In this document: piece by piece, positions 7,953 to 16,491 of the stretch
How the letters are laid out: every line of letters begins with the position of its first letter
Numbering within the stretch: position 1 is the first letter of the stretch
Assembly: GCF_003334855.1 (NCBI RefSeq)
Contig: NZ_QOWE01000035.1
Span: forward strand, 28,703 to 92,702
DNA length: 64,000 nt
From: Larkinella punicea
Lineage (GTDB): Bacteria > Bacteroidota > Bacteroidia > Cytophagales > Spirosomataceae
Reading direction: 5' to 3'
Notes under the pieces: generated by a model
The model's input: the letters and a program-made list of their open reading frames with translations, nothing else
Databases searched by the model: none
Told to the model about the DNA's origin: nothing
Made by a program: the position numbers and the translations under genes

Positions 7953-8741
7953 GTGAATACCCTCGAACATGATTTGAACGCCCTGCGGGCCACGGCTCCG
8001 CTGGTGCATAACATCACCAATTACGTGGTGATGAACTACACGGCCAACGCGCTGCTGGCCGTCGGTGCGTCGCCGGTGATGGCCCACGCCATCGAAGAAG
8101 TGGAAGAAATGGCAGGCATTGCGGGCGCGCTGGTTATCAACATCGGGACGCTCTCGGCACCCTGGGTGCAGGCCATGAAGCTGGCGATGAAAAAAGCCGC
8201 TGACCTCGGAAAACCGATTGTGCTGGACCCGGTCGGTGCGGGCGCGACGGGCTACCGGAATACCGTCTTGTCCGAACTGCTGGAAACCGCTCCGCCGACG
8301 GTAATTCGCGGCAATGCGTCCGAAATTCTGGCGCTGGCCGGTTTAGGTGGACAGACCAAAGGCGTCGACAGTACGGTATCGTCCATGAGCAGTCTGGAAG
8401 CGGCCCATTCCCTCAGCGAGCGGTTCGGCTGCGTCGTCAGTGTCAGCGGTGCCATCGATGTCATTGTACAGAAAGACCGGGTTGCGTGCGTAGAAAACGG
8501 CCATCCGCTTATGACCAAAGTGACGGGCATGGGCTGCTCGGCTTCGGCCATTGTGGGCGCGTTTTGCGCGGTTCAGCCGGATTCGTTTCTGGCGGCTGTG
8601 TCGGCTGCGACAACGATGGGCGTTTGCGGGCAACTGGCCTTCAGCAAAGCCACCGCGCCCGGTAGTTTCCAGATCGCATTTCTGGATGCGCTTTCGGAAT
8701 TGACGCCCGAAAAACTGGTTGAATTGGCGCGGATTAGATAA
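7953..8741 (+). CDS. thiM: Hydroxyethylthiazole kinase ThiM, 262 aa
   Basis: Phosphorylates 4-methyl-5-(2-hydroxyethyl)thiazole (HET) with ATP, the salvage route to the thiazole half of thiamine. The N-terminal LVHNITNYVVMNYTANALLA followed by VGASPVMA is the ThiM signature. It continues with NIGTLS, IVLDPVGAGATGYR, IRGNASEI, DSTVSSMSS, VSVSGAID and TKVTGMGCSASAIVGAF, the Cys-containing anion-hole/active-site region. Length is normal for the family. The start is GTG at 7953, the only sensible start after the riboswitch. First gene of thiM-thiE-thiD-tenA; thiE follows after 103 bp that contain a palindrome. Confidence 0.96.
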   Translation: MNTLEHDLNALRATAPLVHNITNYVVMNYTANALLAVGASPVMAHAIEEVEEMAGIAGALVINIGTLSAPWVQAMKLAMKKAADLGKPIVLDPVGAGATGYRNTVLSELLETAPPTVIRGNASEILALAGLGGQTKGVDSTVSSMSSLEAAHSLSERFGCVVSVSGAIDVIVQKDRVACVENGHPLMTKVTGMGCSASAIVGAFCAVQPDSFLAAVSAATTMGVCGQLAFSKATAPGSFQIAFLDALSELTPEKLVELARIR

Positions 8742-8760
8742 GAAACGGAAAAAAGAGTAG

Positions 8761-8831
8761 AGATGTGAGACAAGAGACCATGAAAACCGGGTCAGTCGGA
8801 ATCCTCGTCTTTATTCTCTTGTCTCACCTCT
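8761..8831. repeat. Inverted repeat inside the thi operon
   Basis: AGATGTGAGACAAGAGA (8761-8777) pairs with TCTCTTGTCTCACCTCT (8815-8831), 16 of 17 positions. It lies between thiM and thiE with no T-run. It could tune downstream expression or mRNA stability. Confidence 0.55.
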
Positions 8832-8844
8832 TTCATCTGGAACT

Positions 8845-9471
8845 ATGCAACTCTATTTAGTAACCGACGAAACCGCCTGCCTGGGCCGGGATCTCTTTTG
8901 GGTCGTTGAGGAAGCCGTCAAAGGCGGGGTGACGATGGTGCAACTGCGCGAAAAAACGCTCGAAACGCGCGCTTTTGTGGATCGGGCGATCCGCCTGAAG
9001 GCGTTGTTACAACCGTATAATGTTCCGCTGATTATCAACGACCGGGTCGATGTGGCCCTGGCCAGTGATGCCGACGGTGTTCACATCGGGCAGAGCGACA
9101 TGCCCTATGAAACCGTACGTGCGCTGGTGCCACCCGGCAAAATCATCGGTTTATCGGCCGAAACGAAAGAGCACGTGCTAGAAGCCGAGGATTGGGATCT
9201 TTCCTATCTGGCGCTAAGTCCGTTGTATGCAACGCCTTCCAAAACTGATCATGCCGAACCGTGGGGGCTGGCTGGTTTGCAGTGGGTTCGGGCCAACAGC
9301 CGCCATCCGCTGGTGGTCATCGGCGGGTTGAATGTGCTGAATACCGCCGAAGCGATTGAAAACGGAGCCGACGGCATTGCGGTTATTTCCGCGATTTGTA
9401 GTGCCGAATCGCCCCGGACGGCGGCTTTTGAATTGAAGAAAACGATACAAACCGGAATGAAAAAACGATGA
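8845..9471 (+). CDS. thiE: Thiamine-phosphate synthase ThiE, 208 aa
   Basis: Joins HMP pyrophosphate and HET phosphate to give thiamine monophosphate in the cytoplasm. TIM-barrel motifs in order: LYLVTDE at the N-terminus, VQLREKTLE (substrate/Mg region), IINDRVDVALASDADGVHIG, then SDMP, GLSAET, YLALSPLYATPSKTDH, GLAGLQ, VVIGGLN and GADGIAVISAI (phosphate-binding end). All are standard for ThiE. The last four bases overlap the start of thiD (ATGA at 9468-9471), indicating translational coupling. Confidence 0.96.
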   Translation: MQLYLVTDETACLGRDLFWVVEEAVKGGVTMVQLREKTLETRAFVDRAIRLKALLQPYNVPLIINDRVDVALASDADGVHIGQSDMPYETVRALVPPGKIIGLSAETKEHVLEAEDWDLSYLALSPLYATPSKTDHAEPWGLAGLQWVRANSRHPLVVIGGLNVLNTAEAIENGADGIAVISAICSAESPRTAAFELKKTIQTGMKKR

Positions 9472-10289
9472 AACGCTACCCAACGGTGTTGACCATTGCG
9501 GGTTCGGACAGTGGCGGTGGGGCCGGCATTCAGGCCGACTTAAAGACGATTGCGGCATTGGGGGCCTACGGAACCTCGGCGATTACGGCACTGACCGCCC
9601 AGAATACGCAGGGCGTTCGGGCGATTCACGCGGTTCCGGCGGTTTTTCTGCGGGAACAACTGGAAGCGGTTTTTGAGGATATCGCCATCGACGCCGTCAA
9701 AATCGGGATGATCAATACCGTCGAAGTGGTGGAGGTCATTGCCGACGTTCTGGATCGGTTTCAGCCGCCGTTTGTGGTTTTTGATCCGGTGATGGTAGCC
9801 ACGAGCGGGGCGAAACTGATTCTGGACGAAACCGTTGACGTCCTGAAAAACCAGCTTTTTCCGCGCGCTACCCTGATTACACCCAATCTGGACGAAGCCC
9901 GGATTCTGCTGAAAAAAACGATCGAATCGGTTGAGCAAATGCGGGAAGCAGCCGAAGAATTGATCGATCAGGGCTGTCGGGCGGTTTTGCTGAAAGGCGG
10001 TCACCTCGTTGCGGCCCGGCTGTATGATGTGCTGGCGGTTCGGGATGAACCAACGCAGGTTTTTGAGTCGGACTACATCGAAAGCAGGAATGTCCACGGG
10101 ACGGGGTGTACGCTTTCGTCGGCGATTGCCACGCATCTGGCATTGGGATACGCGCTGACCGAGGCCGTTTCACTAGCGAAAGCGTATATATCCGAGGCTA
10201 TTTGGGCTGGAAAAGACGTCACCACCGGACGTGGTTCCGGCCCTTTGAATCATTTCTTTTCTCCAAAACCCATGGTAATCCGATCATGA
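9468..10289 (+). CDS. thiD: HMP kinase / HMP-phosphate kinase ThiD, 273 aa
   Basis: Phosphorylates 4-amino-5-hydroxymethyl-2-methylpyrimidine twice to HMP-PP, the partner substrate of ThiE. Ribokinase-type fold with AGSDSGGGAGIQADLKTIAA at residues 8-27, then ALGAYGTSAITALTAQNT, VFDPVMVATSGAKL, LITPNLDEA, VLLKGGHL and the C-terminal NVHGTGCTLSSAIATHLALG, containing the GTGC anion hole and catalytic region. It overlaps thiE by 4 bp and tenA by 4 bp (ATGA, 10286-10289). Confidence 0.96.
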   Translation: MKRYPTVLTIAGSDSGGGAGIQADLKTIAALGAYGTSAITALTAQNTQGVRAIHAVPAVFLREQLEAVFEDIAIDAVKIGMINTVEVVEVIADVLDRFQPPFVVFDPVMVATSGAKLILDETVDVLKNQLFPRATLITPNLDEARILLKKTIESVEQMREAAEELIDQGCRAVLLKGGHLVAARLYDVLAVRDEPTQVFESDYIESRNVHGTGCTLSSAIATHLALGYALTEAVSLAKAYISEAIWAGKDVTTGRGSGPLNHFFSPKPMVIRS

Positions 10290-10936
10290 AATTCACGGAA
10301 CAGCTCTGGAATGCCGCGTTGCCGGTGTACGAAAAAATACAGGCGCATCCCTTTAATGAAGAACTGAAAACCGGTACGTTACCGGTCGAAACGTTCAAGT
10401 TTTACATTTACCAGGATTCACTCTATCTGGCAGATTTTGCGAAAGCGCTGGCCGTCGCCGGAACGCGGTCTTCGACCCGTGAGGAGTTGCTGGAGTTTCT
10501 GCAATTTGCCCAAAACGCCATTCTGGTAGAACGCGCCCTGCACGAAAGTTACTTCGCAGCATACAACATTGACTTCACCAGCGGCAAGGCACCGGGCTGT
10601 TTTGCGTATACGAATTACCTGCTGGCTACCAGCACGTTCGAGTCCTACGAAGTTGCCGTGGCCGCACTGTTGCCCTGTTTCTGGATTTATAAACGGGTCG
10701 GGGATTTTATTTACGCCAACCAGACCACGCCCAATCCCTACCAGAACTGGATCGATGCCTACGCTGGCGAAGAATTTGGCGTGGCCGTGAACAAAGCACT
10801 TGCCATCTGCGACCGTCTGGGCGAACAGGCTTCCGAAACCGTCCGAAACCGCATGGTCGAAGCCTACCTGACCTCGTCCCGATTGGAATATAGTTTCTGG
10901 GATAGCGCCTACCGTTTGGAGAGCTGGCCGGTCTGA
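10286..10936 (+). CDS. tenA: Thiaminase II / aminopyrimidine aminohydrolase TenA, 216 aa
   Basis: TenA salvages HMP by hydrolysing aminomethyl-pyrimidine breakdown products (and thiamine) at a Cys nucleophile. The predicted active residues are in place: Asp44 in YQDSLYLADFAKAL, Cys131 in LLPCFWIYKRVG and Glu201 in LEYSFWDSAY, close to Asp44/Cys135/Glu205 of the B. subtilis enzyme. I start it at ATG 10286 (MKFTEQLW), which overlaps the thiD stop. A longer frame from 10106 would lie inside thiD and has no TenA-like sequence. The operon thus covers thiazole and pyrimidine salvage and coupling. It ends 1 bp from the convergent nhaD gene. Confidence 0.94.
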   Translation: MKFTEQLWNAALPVYEKIQAHPFNEELKTGTLPVETFKFYIYQDSLYLADFAKALAVAGTRSSTREELLEFLQFAQNAILVERALHESYFAAYNIDFTSGKAPGCFAYTNYLLATSTFESYEVAVAALLPCFWIYKRVGDFIYANQTTPNPYQNWIDAYAGEEFGVAVNKALAICDRLGEQASETVRNRMVEAYLTSSRLEYSFWDSAYRLESWPV

Positions 10937-10937
10937 A

Positions 10938-12233
10938 TCAATGCGTTAGTCCGTAAATGGCAAAGTAGGTCAAAGAACCGGCGACGTAGCCCAGCAAGGC
11001 AAGTCCGCTGATCCGGCGCAGATACCAACCGAATTCCAGTTTTTCCATGCCCATAACGGCTACCCCGGCGGCTGAACCAATGACGAGCAGACTGCCCCCC
11101 GTTCCGGCGCAGTAGGCCAGAAATTCCCACAGTTTGGCATCGGCCGGATAGGTTGTCATGTCATACATGCCCATCGCGGCCGCCACAATCGGAACGTTGT
11201 CGACAATGGCCGAGGCAACCCCGATAATCATTACGATCAAATCAAGGTCGCCGACGGCTTCGTCAAGCGCTAGAGCCACACTCGAAAGAATTTCAGTGGA
11301 TTGCAGGGCGCCGACCGCCAGCAAAATGCCGAGAAAGAATAAAATACTGGGAATGTCGATTTTGCTGAGGGCATAAGCTGCCGTGAATCGCTGGCGGTGT
11401 TCTTCATCTTTATCAGAATGAATAATCTCCGAAACCACCCAAACGGCACCCAGGGCCAGCATCATGGCCATGTAGGGCGGGAGGTGGGTGACGGTTTTGA
11501 AGATCGGAACAAACAGGATGGCGGTTAATCCGGTGGCAAACATGACGCGCCGGTCGCGCCGTTGAAGCGGGGTGACGTAGGGTCGGCTGATGCCTTTCTT
11601 CGCCGTGGCGATCTCGGTTTCGGAGGTCGGTTTGATGGTGAAAGTCAGCCACACCAGCGGCACCAGCAGACAGACCAAACTGGGCAGAAAGAGTTGTGTA
11701 ATGATGTTCATCGTTGTGACCTGACCGCCAATCCAGAGCATGGTGGTGGTGACGTCGCCGATGGGTGACCAGGCGCCCCCGGCATTGGCAGAAATGATGA
11801 TCATACCGGCCATCAGCCGCCGTTGTTCCGGGTCTTTCACCAGTTTTCGGGTCACCGAAACCATCACAATGGCCGAAGCCAGGTTGTCGAGCATGGCCGA
11901 CAGGAAGAACGTCAGCCCACAAATCAGCCAGAGCAGCACCCGTGCATTTCGGCTGGCAATGCGGTCGGTGATGATGGAAAAGCCGTCGTGAATATCGATC
12001 AGCTCCACAATGGTCATGGCACCCATCAGGAAGAACAGGATCTGGGCAATTTCGGCAAGATGATGCCCCAGACTCTCCAAAACTGGCTCCGGTTCCGGGA
12101 CATTCAGGATGTAGAGGGTCCAGCAAATCACGCCGGTAATGAGGGCTGTAGCAGTTTTGTTCAGCCGGATGGGATGTTCGAGCGTAATTAAAATATAGCC
12201 AATTACGAATACGATTATAATGAGTGTTGTCAT
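10938..12233 (-). CDS. nhaD: NhaD-type sodium:proton antiporter, 431 aa
   Basis: Polytopic inner-membrane protein of the ion transporter superfamily; NhaD proteins export sodium (or lithium) in exchange for protons. Landmarks: HPIRLNKTATALITGVICW at residues 20-38, QILFFLMGAMTIVELID, the conserved SAMLDNLASAIVMV, SANAGGAWSPIGDVTTTMLW, and a second-half repeat with DNVPIVAAAMGMY and CAGTGGSLLVIGSAAGVAVMG. About 12-13 hydrophobic segments. The start at 12233 is preceded by a TACCTTTG box. It is tail-to-tail with tenA (1 bp gap) and 90 bp downstream of the M20 peptidase gene on the same strand. Confidence 0.93.
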   Translation of the reverse strand: MTTLIIIVFVIGYILITLEHPIRLNKTATALITGVICWTLYILNVPEPEPVLESLGHHLAEIAQILFFLMGAMTIVELIDIHDGFSIITDRIASRNARVLLWLICGLTFFLSAMLDNLASAIVMVSVTRKLVKDPEQRRLMAGMIIISANAGGAWSPIGDVTTTMLWIGGQVTTMNIITQLFLPSLVCLLVPLVWLTFTIKPTSETEIATAKKGISRPYVTPLQRRDRRVMFATGLTAILFVPIFKTVTHLPPYMAMMLALGAVWVVSEIIHSDKDEEHRQRFTAAYALSKIDIPSILFFLGILLAVGALQSTEILSSVALALDEAVGDLDLIVMIIGVASAIVDNVPIVAAAMGMYDMTTYPADAKLWEFLAYCAGTGGSLLVIGSAAGVAVMGMEKLEFGWYLRRISGLALLGYVAGSLTYFAIYGLTH

Positions 12234-12256
12234 GAAGCGAGTGGACTTGCCTGGCC

Positions 12257-12264
12257 CAAAGGTA
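12257..12264 (-). promoter_or_regulatory. Candidate -7 box of nhaD
   Basis: The minus strand reads TACCTTTG, a perfect TAnnTTTG match, 24 bp before the nhaD ATG. The -33 element is weak (GTTTTA about 22 bp further upstream). Confidence 0.35.
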
Positions 12265-12323
12265 GTGCAATCGGGGCATTTAGGGTAAAACTGGTTGATT
12301 AGATTAAGCTTAGAATGCGTCGG

Positions 12324-13625
12324 TTAGTTCGCAATACCGGCTTCGGCCAGCAACACCAGCAGTACGTTTTGCAGGCCCAGAACGCCCTGATCGTTCAGCC
12401 ACCATTCGTTCAGTGAGTGGACATTTCCACCTTTGCCACCGCTGCCAATCGTTACGGCGGGAACCCCCAGCGAAATCGGCGTATTGGCATTGGTCGAGGA
12501 AACATCCAGTTGGGGCGTGGCACCGAGGTGTTTGGAAACCGCCATCGCCCGTTGCACCAGCGGCACCGTCGGCTCGATTTTGCCGGAAGGACGGTCGCCG
12601 ATTTTCTTCACATCGACCGTCAGATCGGGGCCGCTTCGTTTCAGTCCATTTTCTTCTTTCAACGCCCGCTGAACGGCGGCTTGCAGCAACTGATCGATGC
12701 CCTTGAGCCGTTCGGGGCTTTCAGAACGCATGTCGATTTCCATCCACGACTCAAACGGAATGGCATTCACCGACGTGCCTCCGCCGATCACGCTGACGCT
12801 GTAGGTGGTTTTGATGCCCTGCCGGGTGAACTGGTCGGCGTCGTTGGTGAAATAATAAATAGCTTTTCCGAGCGCACTGTGCGGATTCACGATGCCGAAC
12901 GCGCCGTAGGAATGCCCGCCCGGCCCTTTAAACGTGATCCGATAACGGTAGGAGCCCAGTCCGCGATGGACAATTTCGCTGATGCCGTCGCCATCGACGG
13001 CGATGTACGAATTGATTTTGGAACCGTTCGTTTTGAACAGATGCTTGACACCCCGCAAGTCGCCCAGGCCTTCTTCGCCCACGGCTCCGACAAACCAGAC
13101 ATCCGCGTCGGTTTCGATCTTTGCTTTTTCCAATCCTTTCAAAACCGCCAGAATGGCCACCAACCCCCGGGTGTCGTCGCCAACGCCGGGCGCGTAGAGC
13201 GTGTCACCTTTCTGTTTTACTTTGACATCGGTGCCTTCCGGAAAAACCGTGTCCAGATGCGCTTCGACCACTACGGTTTTCTGGCCGGAGCGGCCTTTGC
13301 GTTTGCCAATGACGTTGCCGATCTCATCGATCCAGACCGAATCGACGCCGGCTTCTTTCAGCATGGCGGCATATTTTTTGGCTTTCACCGATTCCTTGAA
13401 AGGGGGAGCCGGGGTTTCGGTGAGCATAATCAGATCCTGCTTCGTCTGTGGTTCCAGATCCTGAAACGTTTGAAAAACCGCTTTTACCGCCGGGCGATTC
13501 GCCAGGGTTTTGATTTCATCCGTGTAGCGTTTCTCGACGGCAACGGATTCCTGCGCGTGGAGGGAATGCGAAGAGGTGAAAATAATTACGAAGCTAAAAA
13601 CCGCTGCTTTGAAAAGATGCGTCAT
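12324..13625 (-). CDS. Secreted M20-family metallopeptidase, 433 aa
   Basis: Zinc-dependent aminoacylase/tripeptidase-T-like hydrolase. I start at ATG 13625, giving a signal peptide MTHLFKAAVFSFVIIF with a site near LHAQ; the open frame extends back to 13742 but that part is not signal-like. Metal-site motifs in order: VVVEAHLDTVFPEG (His, Asp), GVGDDTRGLVAILAVL (bridging Asp), VGAVGEEGLGD (catalytic Glu-Glu), IAVDG, and the terminal GGKGGNVHSLNEWW (His). A dimerisation domain with HSYGAFGIVNPHSALGKAI lies between. Likely a periplasmic peptidase; the substrate cannot be read from sequence. Same strand as nhaD, 90 bp away. Confidence 0.9.
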   Translation of the reverse strand: MTHLFKAAVFSFVIIFTSSHSLHAQESVAVEKRYTDEIKTLANRPAVKAVFQTFQDLEPQTKQDLIMLTETPAPPFKESVKAKKYAAMLKEAGVDSVWIDEIGNVIGKRKGRSGQKTVVVEAHLDTVFPEGTDVKVKQKGDTLYAPGVGDDTRGLVAILAVLKGLEKAKIETDADVWFVGAVGEEGLGDLRGVKHLFKTNGSKINSYIAVDGDGISEIVHRGLGSYRYRITFKGPGGHSYGAFGIVNPHSALGKAIYYFTNDADQFTRQGIKTTYSVSVIGGGTSVNAIPFESWMEIDMRSESPERLKGIDQLLQAAVQRALKEENGLKRSGPDLTVDVKKIGDRPSGKIEPTVPLVQRAMAVSKHLGATPQLDVSSTNANTPISLGVPAVTIGSGGKGGNVHSLNEWWLNDQGVLGLQNVLLVLLAEAGIAN

Positions 13626-13759
13626 GGATTTTGTGATGAAGGAAAACCGTGGAGATGGCCTAAAAATAGCAATTCTAACCCAGAAATCGCCATTTTGGCT
13701 GCAAATACCGGCTGTGTTAAGGGTACCTCTATACGTCGCCATATACGTTTTTACAGGCT

Positions 13760-13797
13760 TGTCCGAAAGCGGAAAACAGGTCGTCCGTTTGCGGACA
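13760..13797 (+). promoter_or_regulatory. Tandem 16-bp dyads, putative enhancer-binding-protein sites
   Basis: Site 1 is TGTCCGAAAGCGGAAA (13760-13775) and site 2 is CGTCCGTTTGCGGACA (13782-13797), both fitting TGTCCG-N4-CGGACA. Starts are 22 bp apart, two helical turns. Site 2's centre lies 62.5 bp before the GG of the -24/-12 element. The same design occurs at 19155 and 37478. Confidence 0.65.
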
Positions 13798-13850
13798 AAA
13801 TGGTTTTTATCTGTAATGTAATTATCTTATAGTCAGGAGTTTATTCTTTC

Positions 13851-13865
13851 TGGTACAGCGTTTGG
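13851..13865 (+). promoter_or_regulatory. Sigma-54-like -24/-12 promoter before permease 13903
   Basis: TGGTACAGCGTTTGG resembles the -24/-12 consensus TGGCA-N6-TTGC, with GG in place of GC at -12. It lies 38 bp before the ATG. Confidence 0.5.
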
Positions 13866-13902
13866 ACTGAATAAATCATCCATTTTAGAAACCTAAACGA
13901 CC

Positions 13903-16341
13903 ATGCTCAAAAACTACTTCAAAATTGCGTTTCGAAACCTTTGGAAAAACAAGGTTTTTTCGGGCGTCAACATGGCCGGGCTGGCGCTCGGCATTGCCGC
14001 TTTTGTGCTGATTCTGGAGTACATCAGTTTTGAGAAAAGCGTCAACGAATTCCATACCAACCTGCCGACTTTGTACCGGATGTTGTGGCAGAACAAAGCT
14101 GGCGAGGTCTGGCCGGATATGCCCCCGGCGGTGGCAACGCTGATGAAGCAGCAATTTCCCGAAGTGAAAACGTATTGCCGGGTGGTCGACAATTCGATTT
14201 CCGGTATCGTTTCGGCTTCTGAAGGGAAAAACCGCCTGTCGCCGAAAGCTTTCCGGGAAACCGACGTCGCCTATGCCGATGCCAGCTTCTTCACCATGTT
14301 CACGTTTCCACTCGTTCAGGGCGATGCCGCCACCGCGCTGACCCGCCCCAATACGGTAGCCGTGTCCGAATCCTACGCCCGCAAGTATTTTGGTGATACG
14401 AAGGCGATGGGTCAGTTGGTGACGATGAACAATCAGTTCGGAACAACACCTTTTACGGTTTCGGCGGTGTATGCCGACATGCCCCAAAATTCGGATATGC
14501 AGTTCGGCATGGTGTTTTCGCTGCAAACGCTGGCGAACCCGGCCAACCTGAACGGCAACGACTGGGCACGGCTTGACAGTTTCGACGGGTCGTACCTGAT
14601 GACGTATCTGCAATTGCCCGAAGGCACGAATACCCGAAAACTGGAGGATAAATTCGATCGGTTGAAAAAGAAAATCCGCCCCGAAGATGCGAACCGGATG
14701 GTGTTACAGCCGGCCGCGAACATCCACCTGGGCGCGTCGCTCAGCGATCCGTATCCGACCACCGGCAAACTGACTTTTGTCTATTTGCTGGGCGGGATTG
14801 CCGTGCTGATTCTGGCGATTGCCTGGTTCAACTACGTCAATCTCTCAACGGCGGGAGCGTTGAAACGGGCGAAAGAAGTGGGCGTCCGGAAAGTCGTCGG
14901 GGCCGGACAGCGGCAATTGATCGGTCAGTTTCTGGGCGAATCGTTCCTGCTCAATTTGCTCGGTTTCGGTCTGGCGATTCTATTGATCAGCGGGTTGCAA
15001 ACCGTATTCAATGAATTAATCAAAAAAGATTTATCGCTGGATATTCTGACTTCCAATAACTTCTGGTTAATCGGCTTGGGCTTGCTTCTTTTCGGTGCGC
15101 TGGCATCGGGCGGTTATACGGCTTTTGCGTTATCTTCTTTCCAGCCGCTTCAAACCTTGAAAGGCGCGTTTGGAAACAGTGCCAAAGGCGGCTCGCTGCG
15201 GAAATCACTGGTTGTTTTTCAGTTCAGCGTGTCGGTGGTGCTCATCATTTGCACGTTCGTGCTGTACCGGCAGTTGCAGTTTATGCAAAACCAGCGCCTT
15301 GGCGTCAGTTTGGAGCAACGCGTCGTGATTCACGGCCCGGAAGTCGGGAAAGATGCGTCGTTTCAAGCGCGGACGGCGGCTTTTCAACACGAACTCGAGC
15401 AATTGCCTTCCATCAAAAATTTTTCCAGTTCGGGAATCGTACCGGGGAATTTTTACAATTTTTCAACCAGCGGTATTGTCAAGCAAAATCCGCAGGCAGA
15501 GGCTGACAAAATCGTGTATTCGATGGGTTTCATCGACCACCGGTATTTGACAACGTACGGCATTACCCTGGCTGCCGGGCGGAATTTTCTGACCACCGAA
15601 TGCGAGGCTGGTTACGTGAAAAGCAGCAAACTGATGGTGAATGAGACCGGAGCCCGGCAACTGGGCTTCCCATCGGCTGCCGACGCGGTAGGGAAAATCA
15701 TCAACTGGGGGCAGGCCTTTGAAATTGTGGGTGTCGTGAAAGATTACCACCACCAGTCGCTTCGGGAAGCCATCGATCCGATCATTTTTATGCCCAGCCA
15801 GTATGGCAACTGGCTCACCATCCAGCTAGGCACGGATCAGATTCAGACCCGGATGGCGGCTTTGGAGATGCTTTACAAAGCCACCTATCCCGGCAATCCG
15901 TTCGAATTCTTTTTTGTGGACGAGAATTACAACCGGCAATACCAGACCGAACAGCAATACGGCAAGATCTTCGTCTCGGCGTCGCTACTGGCCATTTTCA
16001 TTGCCTGTCTGGGTCTGTTCGGGCTGGCGACTTTTATGACCGAGCAACGGACGAAGGAAATCGGTGTCCGGAAAGTGCTGGGTGCTTCGGTGGGCAGCAT
16101 CGTAACGCTGCTGTCGAAAGATTTCATGAAGCTGGTGCTGGGCGCGTTTCTGATTGCCTCACCGATTGCCTGGTATGCCACCCGGCAGTGGTTGCAGAAT
16201 TTCGAGTACAAAATCGATCTGGAATGGTGGGTCTTCGGGCTGGCGGGCGGAGCCGCTGTGCTGGTGGCGCTGGCAACCATTTCGTTCCAGAGCATCAAAG
16301 CGGCTTTGATGAATCCGGTTTCCTCACTCCGCTCGGAATAG
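13903..16341 (+). CDS. FtsX-like orphan ABC permease (group C), 812 aa
   Basis: Opening MLKNYFKIAFRNLWKNKVFS, TM1 with GLALGIAAFVLILEYISF. PCD1 shows MPPAVATLMKQQFPEVKTYC and a long insert (GIVSASEGKNRLSPKAF) not seen in neighbours. First coupling segment RAKEVGVRKVVGA at about 322, second QRTKEIGVRKVLGA at about 714, followed by LLSKDFMKLV; tail NPVSSLRSE. Start chosen because it opens with the family N-terminus and sits 38 bp below a sigma-54-like element, one of only two permeases in the window with such a promoter. Transcription probably responds to an enhancer-binding protein encoded elsewhere. Followed by a perfect 33-bp inverted repeat. No ATPase nearby. Confidence 0.93.
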   Translation: MLKNYFKIAFRNLWKNKVFSGVNMAGLALGIAAFVLILEYISFEKSVNEFHTNLPTLYRMLWQNKAGEVWPDMPPAVATLMKQQFPEVKTYCRVVDNSISGIVSASEGKNRLSPKAFRETDVAYADASFFTMFTFPLVQGDAATALTRPNTVAVSESYARKYFGDTKAMGQLVTMNNQFGTTPFTVSAVYADMPQNSDMQFGMVFSLQTLANPANLNGNDWARLDSFDGSYLMTYLQLPEGTNTRKLEDKFDRLKKKIRPEDANRMVLQPAANIHLGASLSDPYPTTGKLTFVYLLGGIAVLILAIAWFNYVNLSTAGALKRAKEVGVRKVVGAGQRQLIGQFLGESFLLNLLGFGLAILLISGLQTVFNELIKKDLSLDILTSNNFWLIGLGLLLFGALASGGYTAFALSSFQPLQTLKGAFGNSAKGGSLRKSLVVFQFSVSVVLIICTFVLYRQLQFMQNQRLGVSLEQRVVIHGPEVGKDASFQARTAAFQHELEQLPSIKNFSSSGIVPGNFYNFSTSGIVKQNPQAEADKIVYSMGFIDHRYLTTYGITLAAGRNFLTTECEAGYVKSSKLMVNETGARQLGFPSAADAVGKIINWGQAFEIVGVVKDYHHQSLREAIDPIIFMPSQYGNWLTIQLGTDQIQTRMAALEMLYKATYPGNPFEFFFVDENYNRQYQTEQQYGKIFVSASLLAIFIACLGLFGLATFMTEQRTKEIGVRKVLGASVGSIVTLLSKDFMKLVLGAFLIASPIAWYATRQWLQNFEYKIDLEWWVFGLAGGAAVLVALATISFQSIKAALMNPVSSLRSE

Positions 16342-16348
16342 AATGAAG

Positions 16349-16427
16349 AGTTAAGAGTGAAGAGTTAAGAATGAAGAGTTGTGTATGCGTCAGCCAACTC
16401 TTCATTCTTAACTCTTCACTCTTAACT
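16349..16427. terminator. Perfect 33-bp inverted repeat after permease 13903
   Basis: Arms 16349-16381 and 16395-16427 match without mismatch, with a 13-nt loop, followed by a T-run. The stem is built from repeated AGTTAAG/GAAGAGT words. The loop and its edge (16385-16397) hold the complement of TTGGCTGACGCAT, shared with other palindromes here. Confidence 0.75.
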
Positions 16428-16491
16428 TTTTTTAACGCCCCGGTTTTGCGGGTTGTCCGTACCTTGAAGCGCCATCAAGGACGAACAACTC

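Noticed and set aside
10106..10285. N-terminal extension of TenA by 60 codons
   Set aside because: Lies inside thiD; the TenA family sequence starts exactly at ATG 10286, which overlaps the thiD stop as in the other thi junctions.
11413..12279. 288-codon frame overlapping nhaD on the same strand
   Set aside because: Different frame of the same region; His/Arg-rich, while nhaD has full-length family motifs.
12417..13832. 471-codon frame opposite the M20 peptidase
   Set aside because: Antisense shadow with Arg/His/Gln-rich composition; the minus-strand frame has clear peptidase motifs and a signal peptide.
16451..16488. Dyad GTTGTCCGTACC before the permease at 16492 as a third enhancer site
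   Set aside because: It has one TGTCCG half-site but not the 16-bp dyad spacing, no tandem partner and no -24/-12 element.
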